NCBI GenBank assembly: GCA_011772965.1
Contig: WVYN01000077.1
Coordinates: forward strand, 34,139 to 85,942
Direction of reading: 5' to 3'
DNA from: Gammaproteobacteria bacterium
GTDB taxonomy: Bacteria; Pseudomonadota; Gammaproteobacteria; Eutrophobiales; Eutrophobiaceae
DNA length: 51,804 nt
Part shown: positions 9,404 through 19,822 of the stretch, in pieces
Position numbering within the stretch: the stretch's first letter is position 1
Layout: each line of letters opens with the position of its first letter
Made by a program: the position numbers and the translations under genes
Notes under the pieces: generated by a model
The model's database searches: none
Seen by the model: only the letters and a program-made list of their open reading frames with translations
What the model was told of the DNA's origin: nothing

Positions 9404-11698
9404 ATGTCAAGAATTCTCGGATATTGTCTCTGTTCCTTAGTCATACTATTGATAAGTATTCCAGTTGACGCCGCGGAGGAATTTGTAATTGAAGACATTC
9501 GGGTTGAAGGCTTGCAGAGGCTCACACCTGGTACTGTTTTTAATTATCTTCCTATGAAAGTCGGTGATACCTTTGATGATGCGCGTTCAGCCGAAGCAGT
9601 ACGTGCATTATTCAAGACTGGCTTCTTTAATGACGTGAGACTTGAAAGAGAAGGCAATGTCCTGGTATTTATCATTGAAGAACGGCCCACAATTTCATCG
9701 ATCACGATAACAGGAAACGAGGACGTTCAGTCAGAAGATCTAATCGACGCCTTGCGTCAGATCGGTGTGGCGGAAGGACGTATACTCAATCAGTCACAGC
9801 TTGACAAACTTGAGCTGGAACTCAGGCGTCAATATTTCTCCCTGGGTAAATATGCCGTCAAAATAAATACCATCATAACACCGCTGGAAAATAACCGCGT
9901 GGATATAAGAATTGAAGTATCCGAAGGTCTGGCCGCCAAAATACAGAGGATTAATATTGTTGGTAATAAGTCTTTTGATGACGATGAATTGCTGGATGAA
10001 TTCCAGTTATCTACGACAACCATGTTTTCTTTCTTTACGAAAAATGATCAATATTCCAGGGAAAAGCTCTCTGCAGACCTGGAATCATTACGCTCTTTTT
10101 ATCTGGATAGGGGATATATCAATATGTCGATTGATTCCACCCAGGTATCAATCACTCCGGATAACAAGAATATTTATATCACTATTAATATTACCGAAGA
10201 TGTGCAGTACACGGTGGCGGATGTAAAGCTGGCGGGAGAATTTATTATTCCTCCTGAAAGGTTGTTTGATGCAATTTCGGTCCAGCGAGGTGAATTATTC
10301 TCGAGATCGAATTTGTCTGAAACATCAGAAGCCATTACAAAAAAGTTGGGCGGTGAAGGATATGCCTTCGCAAATGTCAACGCGATACCCGATATCAATA
10401 AGGAAGACAAGACCGTATCGATTACCTTCTTTATCGATCCAGGCAAACGAGTCTATGTCAGGCGAATCAACTTCGCTGGTAACACCAAGACACGTGATGA
10501 AGTCTTGAGGCGTGAGATGCGCCAGGCCGAGGGTGGATGGGCATCGACAGGCAAGATTGAGCGAGGGAAGATCCGGTTACAACGCCTGGGATATTTCAGT
10601 GAGGTCAATGTGGAAACGCCGGCAGTACCCGGAACGGCTGATCAGATTGATGTCGATTATACAGTCACCGAGACCCCCTCTGGCCAGTTTAGTGTTGGTA
10701 TAGGTTATTCCCAAACTGGCGGCATTATCTTCTCAGGCAGTGTCATCCAGAATAACTTTCTGGGTAGTGGTAAAAGGATGGGGGTTACAGTGAACACCAG
10801 TGATTTTAACCGTATAGTAAGTCTTCAATATAGAAATCCCTACTGGACGATCAATGGCATTAGTCGAGGGTTTTCTGGTTTTTATCGTGAGACGCAGGCG
10901 ATCGATGCCAACTTGACTTCATATAACTCTGATTCTTTTGGCGGCGGTATCAATTTTGGTATTCCATTGACGGAATTCAATTCGTTTTTTACCGCATTCA
11001 ATTATGAAAATACCAAAATTGACACGGACGAAAACTCGGCGCAAGTGGTACGTGATTTTGTTGCAGCTAATGGCGATAGGTATGATATTTTCAAGCTCAC
11101 TGGCTCGTTCACTTATGACACCAGGAACGATGCGTTCTTCCCTGATAATGGTGTTCTGCATTCTATTACGGCAGGTGTGTCATTACCGCTGCTCTCCAGT
11201 TCTCTGGAATTTTACACGGTAGAATACCGGACAGCGGTATATTTCGGTTTTTTTGAAGATTATATTTTCTCATTGCGTGGTAATTTCGGTTATGGCGATG
11301 GTTATGCTGACACAACGGAACTGCCTTTCTTCGAGAATTTCTATGCCGGCGGTACCCGGTCGGTTCGAGGTTATGAGGACAATACTCTTGGACCCCAGGA
11401 CGAATTTGACCGACCTCTGGGTGGTAATGTTAAGCTCGTAGGCAATGCGGAGTTGGTATTGCCCGTGCCATTTCTCAAGGATAACAAATCACTAAGGATT
11501 TCCGGATTCTTCGATGCCGGTAATGTCTATGCCAGTAACGAAGATATCGACCTGGGGGAATTACGCTACACAACCGGTTTGAGTGGTATTTGGGTATCAC
11601 CTTTTGGTATCATAAGCGTCAGCTACGGTTTTCCAATTAATGATCAACCGGGTGACCGGACCCAGCCGTTCCAGTTCACTTTTGGTTCAACATTCTAG
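9404..11698 (+). CDS. bamA: Outer membrane protein assembly factor BamA
   Basis: Omp85 protein that inserts beta-barrels into the outer membrane. A signal peptide spans about residues 1-23 (hydrophobic SLVILLISIPVDAAEE). Five POTRA domains follow to about residue 420; the first begins VIEDIRVEGLQRLTPGT. The C-terminal 16-strand barrel contains the Omp85 motif around FYAGGTRSVRGYEDNTLGP (VRGY). The protein ends in Phe (FTFGSTF), as BamA substrates and BamA itself do. At 764 residues it is slightly shorter than the E. coli protein (810). skp follows after 17 bp. Confidence 0.97.
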   Translation: MSRILGYCLCSLVILLISIPVDAAEEFVIEDIRVEGLQRLTPGTVFNYLPMKVGDTFDDARSAEAVRALFKTGFFNDVRLEREGNVLVFIIEERPTISSITITGNEDVQSEDLIDALRQIGVAEGRILNQSQLDKLELELRRQYFSLGKYAVKINTIITPLENNRVDIRIEVSEGLAAKIQRINIVGNKSFDDDELLDEFQLSTTTMFSFFTKNDQYSREKLSADLESLRSFYLDRGYINMSIDSTQVSITPDNKNIYITINITEDVQYTVADVKLAGEFIIPPERLFDAISVQRGELFSRSNLSETSEAITKKLGGEGYAFANVNAIPDINKEDKTVSITFFIDPGKRVYVRRINFAGNTKTRDEVLRREMRQAEGGWASTGKIERGKIRLQRLGYFSEVNVETPAVPGTADQIDVDYTVTETPSGQFSVGIGYSQTGGIIFSGSVIQNNFLGSGKRMGVTVNTSDFNRIVSLQYRNPYWTINGISRGFSGFYRETQAIDANLTSYNSDSFGGGINFGIPLTEFNSFFTAFNYENTKIDTDENSAQVVRDFVAANGDRYDIFKLTGSFTYDTRNDAFFPDNGVLHSITAGVSLPLLSSSLEFYTVEYRTAVYFGFFEDYIFSLRGNFGYGDGYADTTELPFFENFYAGGTRSVRGYEDNTLGPQDEFDRPLGGNVKLVGNAELVLPVPFLKDNKSLRISGFFDAGNVYASNEDIDLGELRYTTGLSGIWVSPFGIISVSYGFPINDQPGDRTQPFQFTFGSTF

Positions 11699-11715
11699 AC
11701 AGGTATGGAGTCTAA

Positions 11716-12231
11716 ATGAACAAAATTAAAAACTCTGTGGGAATAATCTCTCTGATTTGTCTCGGATTAAGTTTCCAGTCTGTATCAGCAGAGGATTATA
11801 AGCTGGGCGCGGTTAATGCCTTAAAGGTGCTTGAACAATCTCCGCAGGCAGAAACTGCCAGACAGGCTATCGAAAAAGAGTTTGCACCCCGTGACAAGGA
11901 ATTGGTGGCAAAGCAAAAACAATTGAAAGCTCTGGAAGATAAGTTTGCCAAAGATGGGGCGATCATGAGCGAAAGTGAGAGGTCCAAGCTCGAGCGCGAT
12001 ATCATTAACCAGAAACGTGAAGTCACACGTGAACAGGATGAATTCAGGGAGGATTTCAATTTCAGACGCAATGAGGAATTCGCAAAGATACAGAAAGATA
12101 TTCTTAATGCTATACAAAAGGTTGCCAAGGAAAATAATTATGATGTGGTATTGAGTGATGGTGTCATCTATGCCAGTCCAAAAGTGGATATCAGTGATCT
12201 GGTCATTGAATATCTCAAGAAGAGCCAGTAA
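11716..12231 (+). CDS. skp: Periplasmic chaperone Skp/OmpH
   Basis: Holdase trimer that carries unfolded outer-membrane proteins to the BAM complex. It has a signal peptide (residues 1 to about 25, ending FQSVSAED), then the beta-strand YKLGAVNALKVLEQSPQAE, a long charged coiled coil (about 50-120), and the closing YDVVLSDGVIYASPKVDISD that forms the trimer head. The 171 residues match the family. Its place between bamA and lpxD is the conserved one. Confidence 0.93.
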   Translation: MNKIKNSVGIISLICLGLSFQSVSAEDYKLGAVNALKVLEQSPQAETARQAIEKEFAPRDKELVAKQKQLKALEDKFAKDGAIMSESERSKLERDIINQKREVTREQDEFREDFNFRRNEEFAKIQKDILNAIQKVAKENNYDVVLSDGVIYASPKVDISDLVIEYLKKSQ

Positions 12232-12274
12232 GCACTATAGGGAAACAACAACACACTGAATATGTCAATATTCT

Positions 12275-13297
12275 ATGACGCTGAAACTTGGGGACATTGC
12301 TGAAAAAATCAGCGCAAGGTTGCATGGTAAGCCCCAGCGTCAAATTCACTCAATTGGAACCCTGGACAAGGCCGGGCAGGGTGAAATCAGTTTCTTTTCC
12401 AACAGGCGTTATCTCTCTCAACTGAAAACCACTTCTGCTTCGGCTGTTATTTTGACGGAAGAAGACAGGCAGTACTGCCCTGTTGATGCGCTTGTTGTTG
12501 ATGATCCCTACCTGAGTTATGCCAGACTGGCAAATATACTTTATCCGGCAATCAAAGCCATACCCGGTATACATCCTACAGCCCAGGTTGATAAATCTGC
12601 CAATGTAGATCCAGGATGTGAAATTGGCGCAAATGTATTTATTGGTAAAGATACGATAATTGCTGAAAATTCGATCATCTTTCCCGGTGTGGTTATTGGA
12701 GATAATGTAAGAATTGGTAAAAATTGCAGGATCTATCCTAACGCTGTGATTTACCAAGGTGTTATATTGGGAGACGCTGTAACTCTACATTCAGGAGTGA
12801 TAATTGGTGCCGATGGTTTTGGTATTGCCAACGATCATGGTCAATGGCTCAAAATACCCCAGTTGGGCAGTGTAGAAATTGGAAACAATGTCGAAGTAGG
12901 ATCAAATACCACTATTGACAGAGGAGCTATTGAAAATACGACTATTGCTGATGGTGTAAAGATTGATAACCAGGTTCAAATAGGGCATAACGTCATTATA
13001 GGGAAGGATACAGCAATAGCTGGCTGTGTTGCGATTGCCGGCAGCACCCGTATAGGTGAGCGTTGTATGATCGGAGGCGCCAGCGGGATAAGTGGTCATA
13101 TCGATATATGTAATGATGTCATACTGATGGCCATGTCTGGAGTTAATAATTCTATCAAAGAAGCTGGAATTTATGCTTCAGGATTGCCTGTGATGGATGT
13201 AAAATCCTGGAGGAAAAACGTGGTCAGTTTCAAACAATTATATAATTTCAGTACCCGCCTCAGAAGGCTGGAAGATAACTCCGATAGTGACGATTGA
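12275..13297 (+). CDS. lpxD: UDP-3-O-(3-hydroxyacyl)glucosamine N-acyltransferase
   Basis: Third step of lipid A synthesis: transfers a 3-hydroxyacyl chain from ACP to the 2-amino group. The N-terminal uridine-binding domain is followed by a left-handed beta-helix with many hexapeptide repeats from about residue 100 (IGANVFIGKDTIIAENSII and onwards). The stretch GADGFGIANDHGQWLKIPQL and QIGHNVIIG hold the conserved catalytic-region His residues. At 340 residues it is complete. It overlaps the beginning of the fabZ open frame. Confidence 0.96.
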   Translation: MTLKLGDIAEKISARLHGKPQRQIHSIGTLDKAGQGEISFFSNRRYLSQLKTTSASAVILTEEDRQYCPVDALVVDDPYLSYARLANILYPAIKAIPGIHPTAQVDKSANVDPGCEIGANVFIGKDTIIAENSIIFPGVVIGDNVRIGKNCRIYPNAVIYQGVILGDAVTLHSGVIIGADGFGIANDHGQWLKIPQLGSVEIGNNVEVGSNTTIDRGAIENTTIADGVKIDNQVQIGHNVIIGKDTAIAGCVAIAGSTRIGERCMIGGASGISGHIDICNDVILMAMSGVNNSIKEAGIYASGLPVMDVKSWRKNVVSFKQLYNFSTRLRRLEDNSDSDD

Positions 13298-13301
13298 AAT
13301 C

Positions 13302-13748
13302 ATGAACAAGATGACAATAGAGGAAATCAGGAAACACTTACCTCATCGGTACCCTTTCCTCTTAATTGATGCCGTTACATCGTATGAACCAGAAAAATCC
13401 CTCACGGCCATTAAAAATGTCACTATTAATGAACCATTTTTCCAGGGGCATTTTCCAATTAAGCCAATCATGCCAGGTGTTCTGATCATTGAGGCGATGG
13501 CACAGGCAGCAGCCTTGCTTGGCTGTGTGTCGAGGCCAGCAGTAAAAGAGAGCACACTTTATTACCTTGTCGGTATAGATAATACCCGTTTCAGAAAAAC
13601 TGTCGGTCCAGGTGATCAGCTGGTGCTGGAAGTCAATTTTGAAAAAGAGCGCAGGAATATATGGAAATTTAATGCGAAGGCAACAGTTAATTCCCAGATC
13701 GTGGCAATGTCTGATCTGTTAACTACCGTGATGGAACCAGATTCTTGA
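13302..13748 (+). CDS. fabZ: (3R)-hydroxyacyl-ACP dehydratase FabZ
   Basis: Dehydrates 3-hydroxyacyl-ACP in fatty-acid elongation. The hot-dog fold catalytic residues are visible: His in LPHRYPFLLID and Glu in MPGVLIIEAMAQAAALLG, with FFQGHFP between them. I chose the ATG at 13302 (MNKMTIEE), giving 148 residues. A GTG at 13287 inside lpxD would give 153 residues, and a further ATG at 13311 is possible. No strong ribosome binding site decides between them. The TGA stop overlaps the lpxA start. Confidence 0.93.
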   Translation: MNKMTIEEIRKHLPHRYPFLLIDAVTSYEPEKSLTAIKNVTINEPFFQGHFPIKPIMPGVLIIEAMAQAAALLGCVSRPAVKESTLYYLVGIDNTRFRKTVGPGDQLVLEVNFEKERRNIWKFNAKATVNSQIVAMSDLLTTVMEPDS

Positions 13749-14518
13749 TCCATCCGACTGCAATCATAGACGCATCAGCCCGAATCAGTGACAGCATATC
13801 CATCGGGCCATATGCTGTCATTGGTCCTGAAGTAACCATTGATGATAATACCAAAATCGGCTCTCATGTTGTTATCAAGGGTCCAGCACATATTGGTAAA
13901 AAAAATCGAATTTTCCAGTTTTCCTCTATTGGCGAAGATCCACAGGACAAAAAATTTAAAAATGATAAAAATTCCGTTCTTGTAATAGGTGATAACAATA
14001 TAATCAGAGAATATTGCACTATCAATAGAGGCACTGATCATGGCGGAGGAAAAACCATCCTCGGTAATGATAACTGGATCATGGCCTATGTACATATTGC
14101 CCATGATTGCTTGATTGGTAATAGAAATACATTTGCCAATAATACGACGCTGGCCGGACATGTGATTGTTGATGACAACGTAATATTCGGGGGTTTTACA
14201 GGCATTCATCAATTTTGTCATATCGGTTCTCACAGTTTTACCGCTATTTCTTCAGTAGTCGTCAAGGATGTGCCACCTTTTTTGATGATATCCGGTAATA
14301 CGGCCAGTCCAAATGGTCTGAACAGGGAAGGATTAAAGAGACACGGATACAGTAGCGACACTATCAATCTGTTAAAGAAAGCCTATAAAATTGTCTACCG
14401 GGAAGGTCTGACTACTCATGATGCACTAGAGAAACTTAAACCTTTGGCAGAATCTTCGGACGAACTCAGGAAATTTTCAGATTTTATTTCTAATTCCAGC
14501 CGGGGAATTGTGCGATAG
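13745..14518 (+). CDS. lpxA: Acyl-ACP--UDP-N-acetylglucosamine O-acyltransferase
   Basis: First step of lipid A synthesis. The hexapeptide beta-helix starts IHPTAIIDASARISDSISIG, and MAYVHIAHDCLIGN holds the catalytic His. GGFTGIHQFCHIGSHSF is also conserved. The C-terminal helical part completes 257 residues, normal for the family. The start is TTG at 13745, overlapping the fabZ stop (TTGA); no ATG precedes the invariant IHPTA motif. lpxB follows after 43 bp. Confidence 0.95.
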   Translation: MIHPTAIIDASARISDSISIGPYAVIGPEVTIDDNTKIGSHVVIKGPAHIGKKNRIFQFSSIGEDPQDKKFKNDKNSVLVIGDNNIIREYCTINRGTDHGGGKTILGNDNWIMAYVHIAHDCLIGNRNTFANNTTLAGHVIVDDNVIFGGFTGIHQFCHIGSHSFTAISSVVVKDVPPFLMISGNTASPNGLNREGLKRHGYSSDTINLLKKAYKIVYREGLTTHDALEKLKPLAESSDELRKFSDFISNSSRGIVR

Positions 14519-14561
14519 GCATGAATTATTTCCCCTGAAGTTTTGATGTAGGTTTTCACTC

Positions 14562-15698
14562 ATGCCACGTATCGGAATAGTTGCGGGTGAGGTGTCGGGC
14601 GATCAACTGGCAACTGATCTGGTTATCTCTCTCAGACGCCAGGTTCCGGATCTGGAAGTTGTCGGAATCGGCGGGTCAGGGCTTGCCAGGGCCGGGTGCC
14701 ATATCCTTTATCCTATGGAAAAATTGTCAGTCATGGGTATTTCCGAGGTGTTTCCCCGGATTATTGAACTCCTGAAGATTCGTAGACAAACCAGGGACTA
14801 TTTCCTGGAGAATCCACCGGACGTTTTCATTGGAGTTGATGCGCCGGATTTTAACTTCCGCCTAGAAAAGCAGTTAAAAAAAGCAGGTATTAAGACAATA
14901 CATTATGTCAGCCCGTCCATCTGGGCCTGGCGGGAATATCGACTCAAGTTTATCGCCAATTGCATTGATAAAATGTTAACGCTTTATCCCTTCGAGCCGC
15001 CTTATTACGAGAAATACAATATCCCTGCTGCGTTTGTTGGACATCCTCTGGCTAGCAAGATACCTATAAAAACAGACAAGCTGGCGGCCAGGAAGCGCCT
15101 CATGTTACCGGTTGACAAAAGAATCATCGCCTTTTTACCTGGCAGTAGGCAAAGTGAAATTAAACGAATGCTTCCTTCTTTTCTGGATTCACTTTCCTGG
15201 TGTCACCGAAAAGACAATGCTCTGGAATTTATTACAAACCTGGCCAGTGATTGGGCCGATCAATATGTTAGAAAGCAGGTTAAGCAAAGGAATCCGGCTC
15301 TGAGCGTCAAATATTTTCGGGAACAATCACTTGACGTCATGGAAGCCTCAGATGTTGTGTTGCTTGCCTCGGGTACTGCCGCGCTGGAAGCGATGCTATT
15401 AAAGCGGCCAATGGTAGTGGCCTATCGGGTAAACTGGCTGACCTATCAAATAGCCAAGCGTATGATCAGATTGCCTTATGTCTCATTACCAAATGTAATT
15501 GCTGGAAAACCATTTGTACCCGAATTACTCCAGCATGATTGTATAGCTGAAAAAATTGGTCCTGAAATAATGAATTGGTTGAATGATCAGGTAAGAGTTG
15601 AATCCCAGGTTAAAATCTTTGAAAAATTACATTCAAATATCAGGGTAGAATCAAGTCAAGTGCTCACAGAAGAAATACTGGGTGTGATGAATGCATAG
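14562..15698 (+). CDS. lpxB: Lipid-A-disaccharide synthase
   Basis: GT19 glycosyltransferase that joins lipid X and UDP-diacylglucosamine. The N-terminus [18 protein letters not shown] is diagnostic, as are [15 protein letters not shown] and [11 protein letters not shown]. The nucleotide-binding half carries [15 protein letters not shown] and the [21 protein letters not shown] loop. Its 378 residues match the family. The 3' end overlaps rnhB by 8 bp. Confidence 0.96.
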   Translation: MPRIGIVAGEVSGDQLATDLVISLRRQVPDLEVVGIGGSGLARAGCHILYPMEKLSVMGISEVFPRIIELLKIRRQTRDYFLENPPDVFIGVDAPDFNFRLEKQLKKAGIKTIHYVSPSIWAWREYRLKFIANCIDKMLTLYPFEPPYYEKYNIPAAFVGHPLASKIPIKTDKLAARKRLMLPVDKRIIAFLPGSRQSEIKRMLPSFLDSLSWCHRKDNALEFITNLASDWADQYVRKQVKQRNPALSVKYFREQSLDVMEASDVVLLASGTAALEAMLLKRPMVVAYRVNWLTYQIAKRMIRLPYVSLPNVIAGKPFVPELLQHDCIAEKIGPEIMNWLNDQVRVESQVKIFEKLHSNIRVESSQVLTEEILGVMNA

Positions 15699-16290
15699 TA
15701 CCGGGGACGATATATTTTTTAATAATCCGGATCTGGTCATTGCCGGGGTTGATGAAGTCGGTCGTGGTCCACTTGCGGGACCGGTCATAGCGGCCGCCGT
15801 AATCCTTGACCCGAATAACCCGATTCCCGGGATCTGTGATTCCAAGAAAATTTCAGCTCAGAAAAGAAACTTACTTTATGATTTAATTTTATCAAAAGCG
15901 CTTGCCTGGGCAATTGCCCGGGCTGAGGTGGAAGAGATTGATCAAATTAATATTCTTCAAGCCAGCCTTTTGGCAATGCAGCGGGCCATTCAATCACTCG
16001 AGATGGCTCCGGACCAGGTTTTGGTAGATGGGAATATATGTCCGGAAACAGAATATCCGATCGACGCTATAATTAAAGGGGACAATATAGTCCCGGCTAT
16101 TTCAGCTGCATCTATCATTGCCAAGGTTACGCGGGATCGTGAAATGGCGGAATTCGAAAGTCTCTATCCTGGTTATGGTTTTGCTAGACACAAAGGTTAT
16201 CCCACCAGGGAGCATCTGGCATCTCTCGACAAGCTTGGTATTTGCGCTATTCACAGGCGTTCATTTGGCCCGGTAAAAAGTCGGATCTGA
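15691..16290 (+). CDS. rnhB: Ribonuclease HII
   Basis: Cleaves RNA in RNA-DNA hybrids and at single ribonucleotides in DNA. The acidic active site is visible: Asp and Glu of [16 protein letters not shown] near residues 18-31, and VDGN near 110. [10 protein letters not shown] is the conserved substrate-binding loop, and [15 protein letters not shown] is the C-terminal motif. The 199 residues are complete. It is coupled to lpxB by an 8-bp overlap and followed by dnaE after 18 bp, as in many gammaproteobacteria. Confidence 0.96.
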   Translation: MHSTGDDIFFNNPDLVIAGVDEVGRGPLAGPVIAAAVILDPNNPIPGICDSKKISAQKRNLLYDLILSKALAWAIARAEVEEIDQINILQASLLAMQRAIQSLEMAPDQVLVDGNICPETEYPIDAIIKGDNIVPAISAASIIAKVTRDREMAEFESLYPGYGFARHKGYPTREHLASLDKLGICAIHRRSFGPVKSRI

Positions 16291-16308
16291 AATATTTTTT
16301 GTAGATAT

Positions 16309-19300
16309 ATGGCGAAGCTGTCAACGTTTGTTCATCTTAATGTTCATACTGACTATTCGATAGTTGATGGATTATTGCACGTCAGCCAGATAGCTGAATC
16401 AGTATCAGCACTGGGCATGCCTGCTATTGCGATTACCGAGTCTAATAATCTTTTCTCTGCCGTTAAATTTTACAAGGAATCAGAAAATTACGGTGTAAAA
16501 CCTATTATCGGGGCAGAAATAAATATCGCTGACCCGGTATCAATTTCTGAGACTTCTCGCATCACGCTTCTTTGCAAGGATATTAACGGTTACAGGAACC
16601 TCACAAAATTGATAACCCGTGCCTATACTGAAGGGCAAAGGCAGGGGATACCTCATGTTGAGAAAGGCTGGTTAGATGAACACCATAAGGGTCTGATAGC
16701 ACTTTCGGGTGGCAAGTATGGTGAAATTGGTCAGTCTCTTTCCAAATCACTCGAAGATAAAGCCAGCGATCAACTTCAAACCTGGATTAGTCTATTTGGC
16801 GATGATTTTTATATAGAACTGCATCGAAATGGTCACTCTGGCGAAGAGGAGTACATCCATGCAGCTATTGACCTTGCACAGAAATACAATTTACCGGTAG
16901 TGGCCACGAATGATGTACGTTTTTTGCATCAGGTTGATTATGAAGCTCACGAAGCAAGGGTATGTATCCAACAGGGGTACACATTAAATGACAGCCGGCG
17001 ACCAAGGTTATATAGACCTGAGCAGTATTTACGTTCCGGTGATGAAATGCGGGAATTATTTAATGATATCCCTGAGGCAGTGGAAAACACACTGGTTATA
17101 GCCGAAAAATGCAATCTTGAATTCACTCTTGGAAAAAATTACCTCCCACATTTCCCCGTGCCTGATGGATATGAACAGGACAGTTGGTTAAGGCATAGTA
17201 CTCATGAGGGTCTTCAAGCCCGATTAACTGCTGGGCTTATACCTGCTGAACAAAAAGATATTTATATAACGCGCCTGGAAGAAGAGCTTGATGTCATTAT
17301 CAAGATGGGGTTCCCGGGCTATTTTCTGATTGTTGCTGACTTTATTCAGTGGGCAAAAAATAATGAAATACCTGTAGGTCCAGGGCGCGGTTCCGGCGCT
17401 GGTTCCTTGGTAGCTTTTGCACTAGGTATTACAGAACTCAATCCGATTGAATTTGATTTGCTGTTTGAACGTTTCCTTAATCCAGAACGTATATCCTTGC
17501 CTGATTTTGATATTGATTTTTGTATGGATCGTCGTGATGAAGTGATTGAATATGTTGCTGAGCATTATGGAGGAGACCATGTTTCCCAGATCATTACTTA
17601 TGGCACCATGGCAGCCAAGGCGGTAGTTCGTGATGCAGGCAGGGTCTTGGGATATCCTTATGGTCTGGTCGATCAGATTGCCAAGCTCATTCCGTTTGAA
17701 ATTGGTATGACATTGGAAAAAGCATTGGTACAGGAAGATGATTTAAGAGAAAAATATGAACGGGAAGAAGAAGTTACCGGCATAATAGATCTGGCGTTGA
17801 AACTGGAGGGGACTATTCGTAATGCAGGCAGACATGCCGGAGGTATTGTCATCGCGCCACGCCCGTTAACAGATTATATGCCGTTGTATTGTGAACAGGT
17901 GGGTAGCTCAACAGTAACACAGTTTGATATGGGTGATGTTGAGGGCATCGGCCTCGTGAAGTTTGATTTTCTGGGGTTGAGGACACTAACCATTATTCAC
18001 AATGCCATAAAGGATATTAATGAATTTCAGATTGAAAATAATAAGGAAATTATCGATATCAAGTCTATTTCTATGGATGACAGGGAAACATTTGATCTCA
18101 TCCGTAGAAATGATACAACCGCCATATTTCAACTGGAATCAGATGGCATGAAAAAACTGATAAAACGGCTACAACCAGACAGTTTTGATGATCTGATTGC
18201 CTTGGTTGCTCTGTTCCGTCCCGGACCCCTGCAATCAGGCATGGTTGATGATTTCATTGAAAGAAAGCATGGCAGAGCCAGAGTTGAATATGCTCATCCG
18301 GCTATCACATCAATTTTGAGACCAACTTATGGTGTGATCCTTTACCAGGAACAGGTAATGCAGATTGCCCAGGTTTTGGCAGGCTATACACTGGGGGCTG
18401 CTGATTTGTTGAGACGTGCTATGGGTAAGAAGAAGCCCGAGGAAATGGCAAAGCAAAGAGAAGTGTTTACTTCGGGTGCCACCAAACTGGGAGTTGACCA
18501 GGCAATCGCCACATATATTTTTGACTTAATGGAAAAATTTGCAGGCTATGGGTTCAATAAATCACATTCTGCAGCTTATGCGCTGATTGCCTATCAAACA
18601 GCATGGTTAAAATCACATTACCCGGCTGCCTTCATGGCAGCCGTATTGTCTGCTGATATGGATAATACAGACAAAGTGGTTATGTTACTGGATGAGTTAG
18701 AGAGCATGCAGATAAAACTTGAAACACCACATGTTAATCAAAGTGAGTATCGTTTTACAGTTTTATCAAGTAATGCCATATCTTTTGGCCTGGGCGCCAT
18801 AAAAGGGGTAGGGGCTGCTGCCATAAGCAATATCATAGAAGAAAGAATAAATAACGGAAAGTATACTGATTTATTTGAGTTTTGCAGACGTATAGATCTT
18901 AAAAAGGCGAATAAACGCGTGGTGGAGGCCCTGATCAAATCCGGTGCCATGGACACACTCGGCCCGAACAGAAGCAGCCTGATTGCTAGTCTTCAGGGCG
19001 CAATTCAGTTAGCAGATCAATATTCTAAAAACCAGGCGAGTGGCCAGGATGACCTGTTCGGGCTGGATACCAGTGCCAACAATGCAAGTACTGCCAGTAA
19101 CCCGGCTGAATTCAATATGATACCCGACTGGGATGATGATGAACGTTTGGCAGGTGAAAAAGAAACTCTTGGCTTCTATCTGGAAGGCCATCCAATCATC
19201 AAGTACGAGGCAGAATTAAGGCAATTTATCAATAAAAAACTCAAGGATATACAACCACCAGACAATGTCCTCGTTGCTGGTTATATTCACCGCATCAGAA

Positions 19301-19770
19301 CACGATCGGGTAGCAGGGGAAGGATGGCTGAAATTGTGCTTGATGACAGAACTGGCCGTGCCAATATTACGGTTTATTCCGACAAATTCATGAAATACAG
19401 GCATCTGTTACTGAAAGATCAACTCGTTATTATCCGGGGTGATGTAGAACAGGATGACTTCTTTGAATCAGGCTATTCCATCATAGCGCGGGAGATATAT
19501 GATCTTGATGAAATAAGAAACAGCAGGGCCAAGTTGTCATTAAGGATTTTTAATGAGAAGTTGACCGAGTCGAAAATTGATGAAATCAAGAATATATTGA
19601 CAGTCTATCGTCCTGGCAACAGCCATGTGGATCTGCATTATCTCACGCCGGATTCTGCTTGCAAGGTCTCGCTCGGTGATTCCTGGCTGGTGAATCTCTC
19701 AGAAAATCTGTTGGCCGAGCTTAGAAAGTGCCTGGGTGAAGATAATGTTAATGTTGAATATAATATATAA
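16309..19770 (+). CDS. dnaE: DNA polymerase III subunit alpha
   Basis: Replicative polymerase (C family). Domains in order: PHP (HLNVHTDYSIVDGLL, residues about 8-270), palm and fingers with GPGRGSGAGSLVAFALG and the catalytic aspartates of PDFDIDF (residues about 400-406), tandem helix-hairpin-helix around residue 830-890, and an OB-fold (ADRTGR-type segment EIVLDDRTGRANITVYS near 1010). The beta-clamp binding motif QDDLF is at residues 913-917, equivalent to E. coli QADMF. At 1153 residues it is complete and typical. Confidence 0.98.
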   Translation: MAKLSTFVHLNVHTDYSIVDGLLHVSQIAESVSALGMPAIAITESNNLFSAVKFYKESENYGVKPIIGAEINIADPVSISETSRITLLCKDINGYRNLTKLITRAYTEGQRQGIPHVEKGWLDEHHKGLIALSGGKYGEIGQSLSKSLEDKASDQLQTWISLFGDDFYIELHRNGHSGEEEYIHAAIDLAQKYNLPVVATNDVRFLHQVDYEAHEARVCIQQGYTLNDSRRPRLYRPEQYLRSGDEMRELFNDIPEAVENTLVIAEKCNLEFTLGKNYLPHFPVPDGYEQDSWLRHSTHEGLQARLTAGLIPAEQKDIYITRLEEELDVIIKMGFPGYFLIVADFIQWAKNNEIPVGPGRGSGAGSLVAFALGITELNPIEFDLLFERFLNPERISLPDFDIDFCMDRRDEVIEYVAEHYGGDHVSQIITYGTMAAKAVVRDAGRVLGYPYGLVDQIAKLIPFEIGMTLEKALVQEDDLREKYEREEEVTGIIDLALKLEGTIRNAGRHAGGIVIAPRPLTDYMPLYCEQVGSSTVTQFDMGDVEGIGLVKFDFLGLRTLTIIHNAIKDINEFQIENNKEIIDIKSISMDDRETFDLIRRNDTTAIFQLESDGMKKLIKRLQPDSFDDLIALVALFRPGPLQSGMVDDFIERKHGRARVEYAHPAITSILRPTYGVILYQEQVMQIAQVLAGYTLGAADLLRRAMGKKKPEEMAKQREVFTSGATKLGVDQAIATYIFDLMEKFAGYGFNKSHSAAYALIAYQTAWLKSHYPAAFMAAVLSADMDNTDKVVMLLDELESMQIKLETPHVNQSEYRFTVLSSNAISFGLGAIKGVGAAAISNIIEERINNGKYTDLFEFCRRIDLKKANKRVVEALIKSGAMDTLGPNRSSLIASLQGAIQLADQYSKNQASGQDDLFGLDTSANNASTASNPAEFNMIPDWDDDERLAGEKETLGFYLEGHPIIKYEAELRQFINKKLKDIQPPDNVLVAGYIHRIRTRSGSRGRMAEIVLDDRTGRANITVYSDKFMKYRHLLLKDQLVIIRGDVEQDDFFESGYSIIAREIYDLDEIRNSRAKLSLRIFNEKLTESKIDEIKNILTVYRPGNSHVDLHYLTPDSACKVSLGDSWLVNLSENLLAELRKCLGEDNVNVEYNI

Positions 19771-19822
19771 TTCACGCTCAAATATTTTGACTAAATTTTA
19801 TAATTATTTTTAAGACTGAATT

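Noticed and set aside
19799-19804. TATAAT in the dnaE-accA gap as a promoter
   Set aside because: There is no TTGNNN at 16-18 bp and no TG extension. The 52-bp gap is simply AT-rich, so chance is likely.
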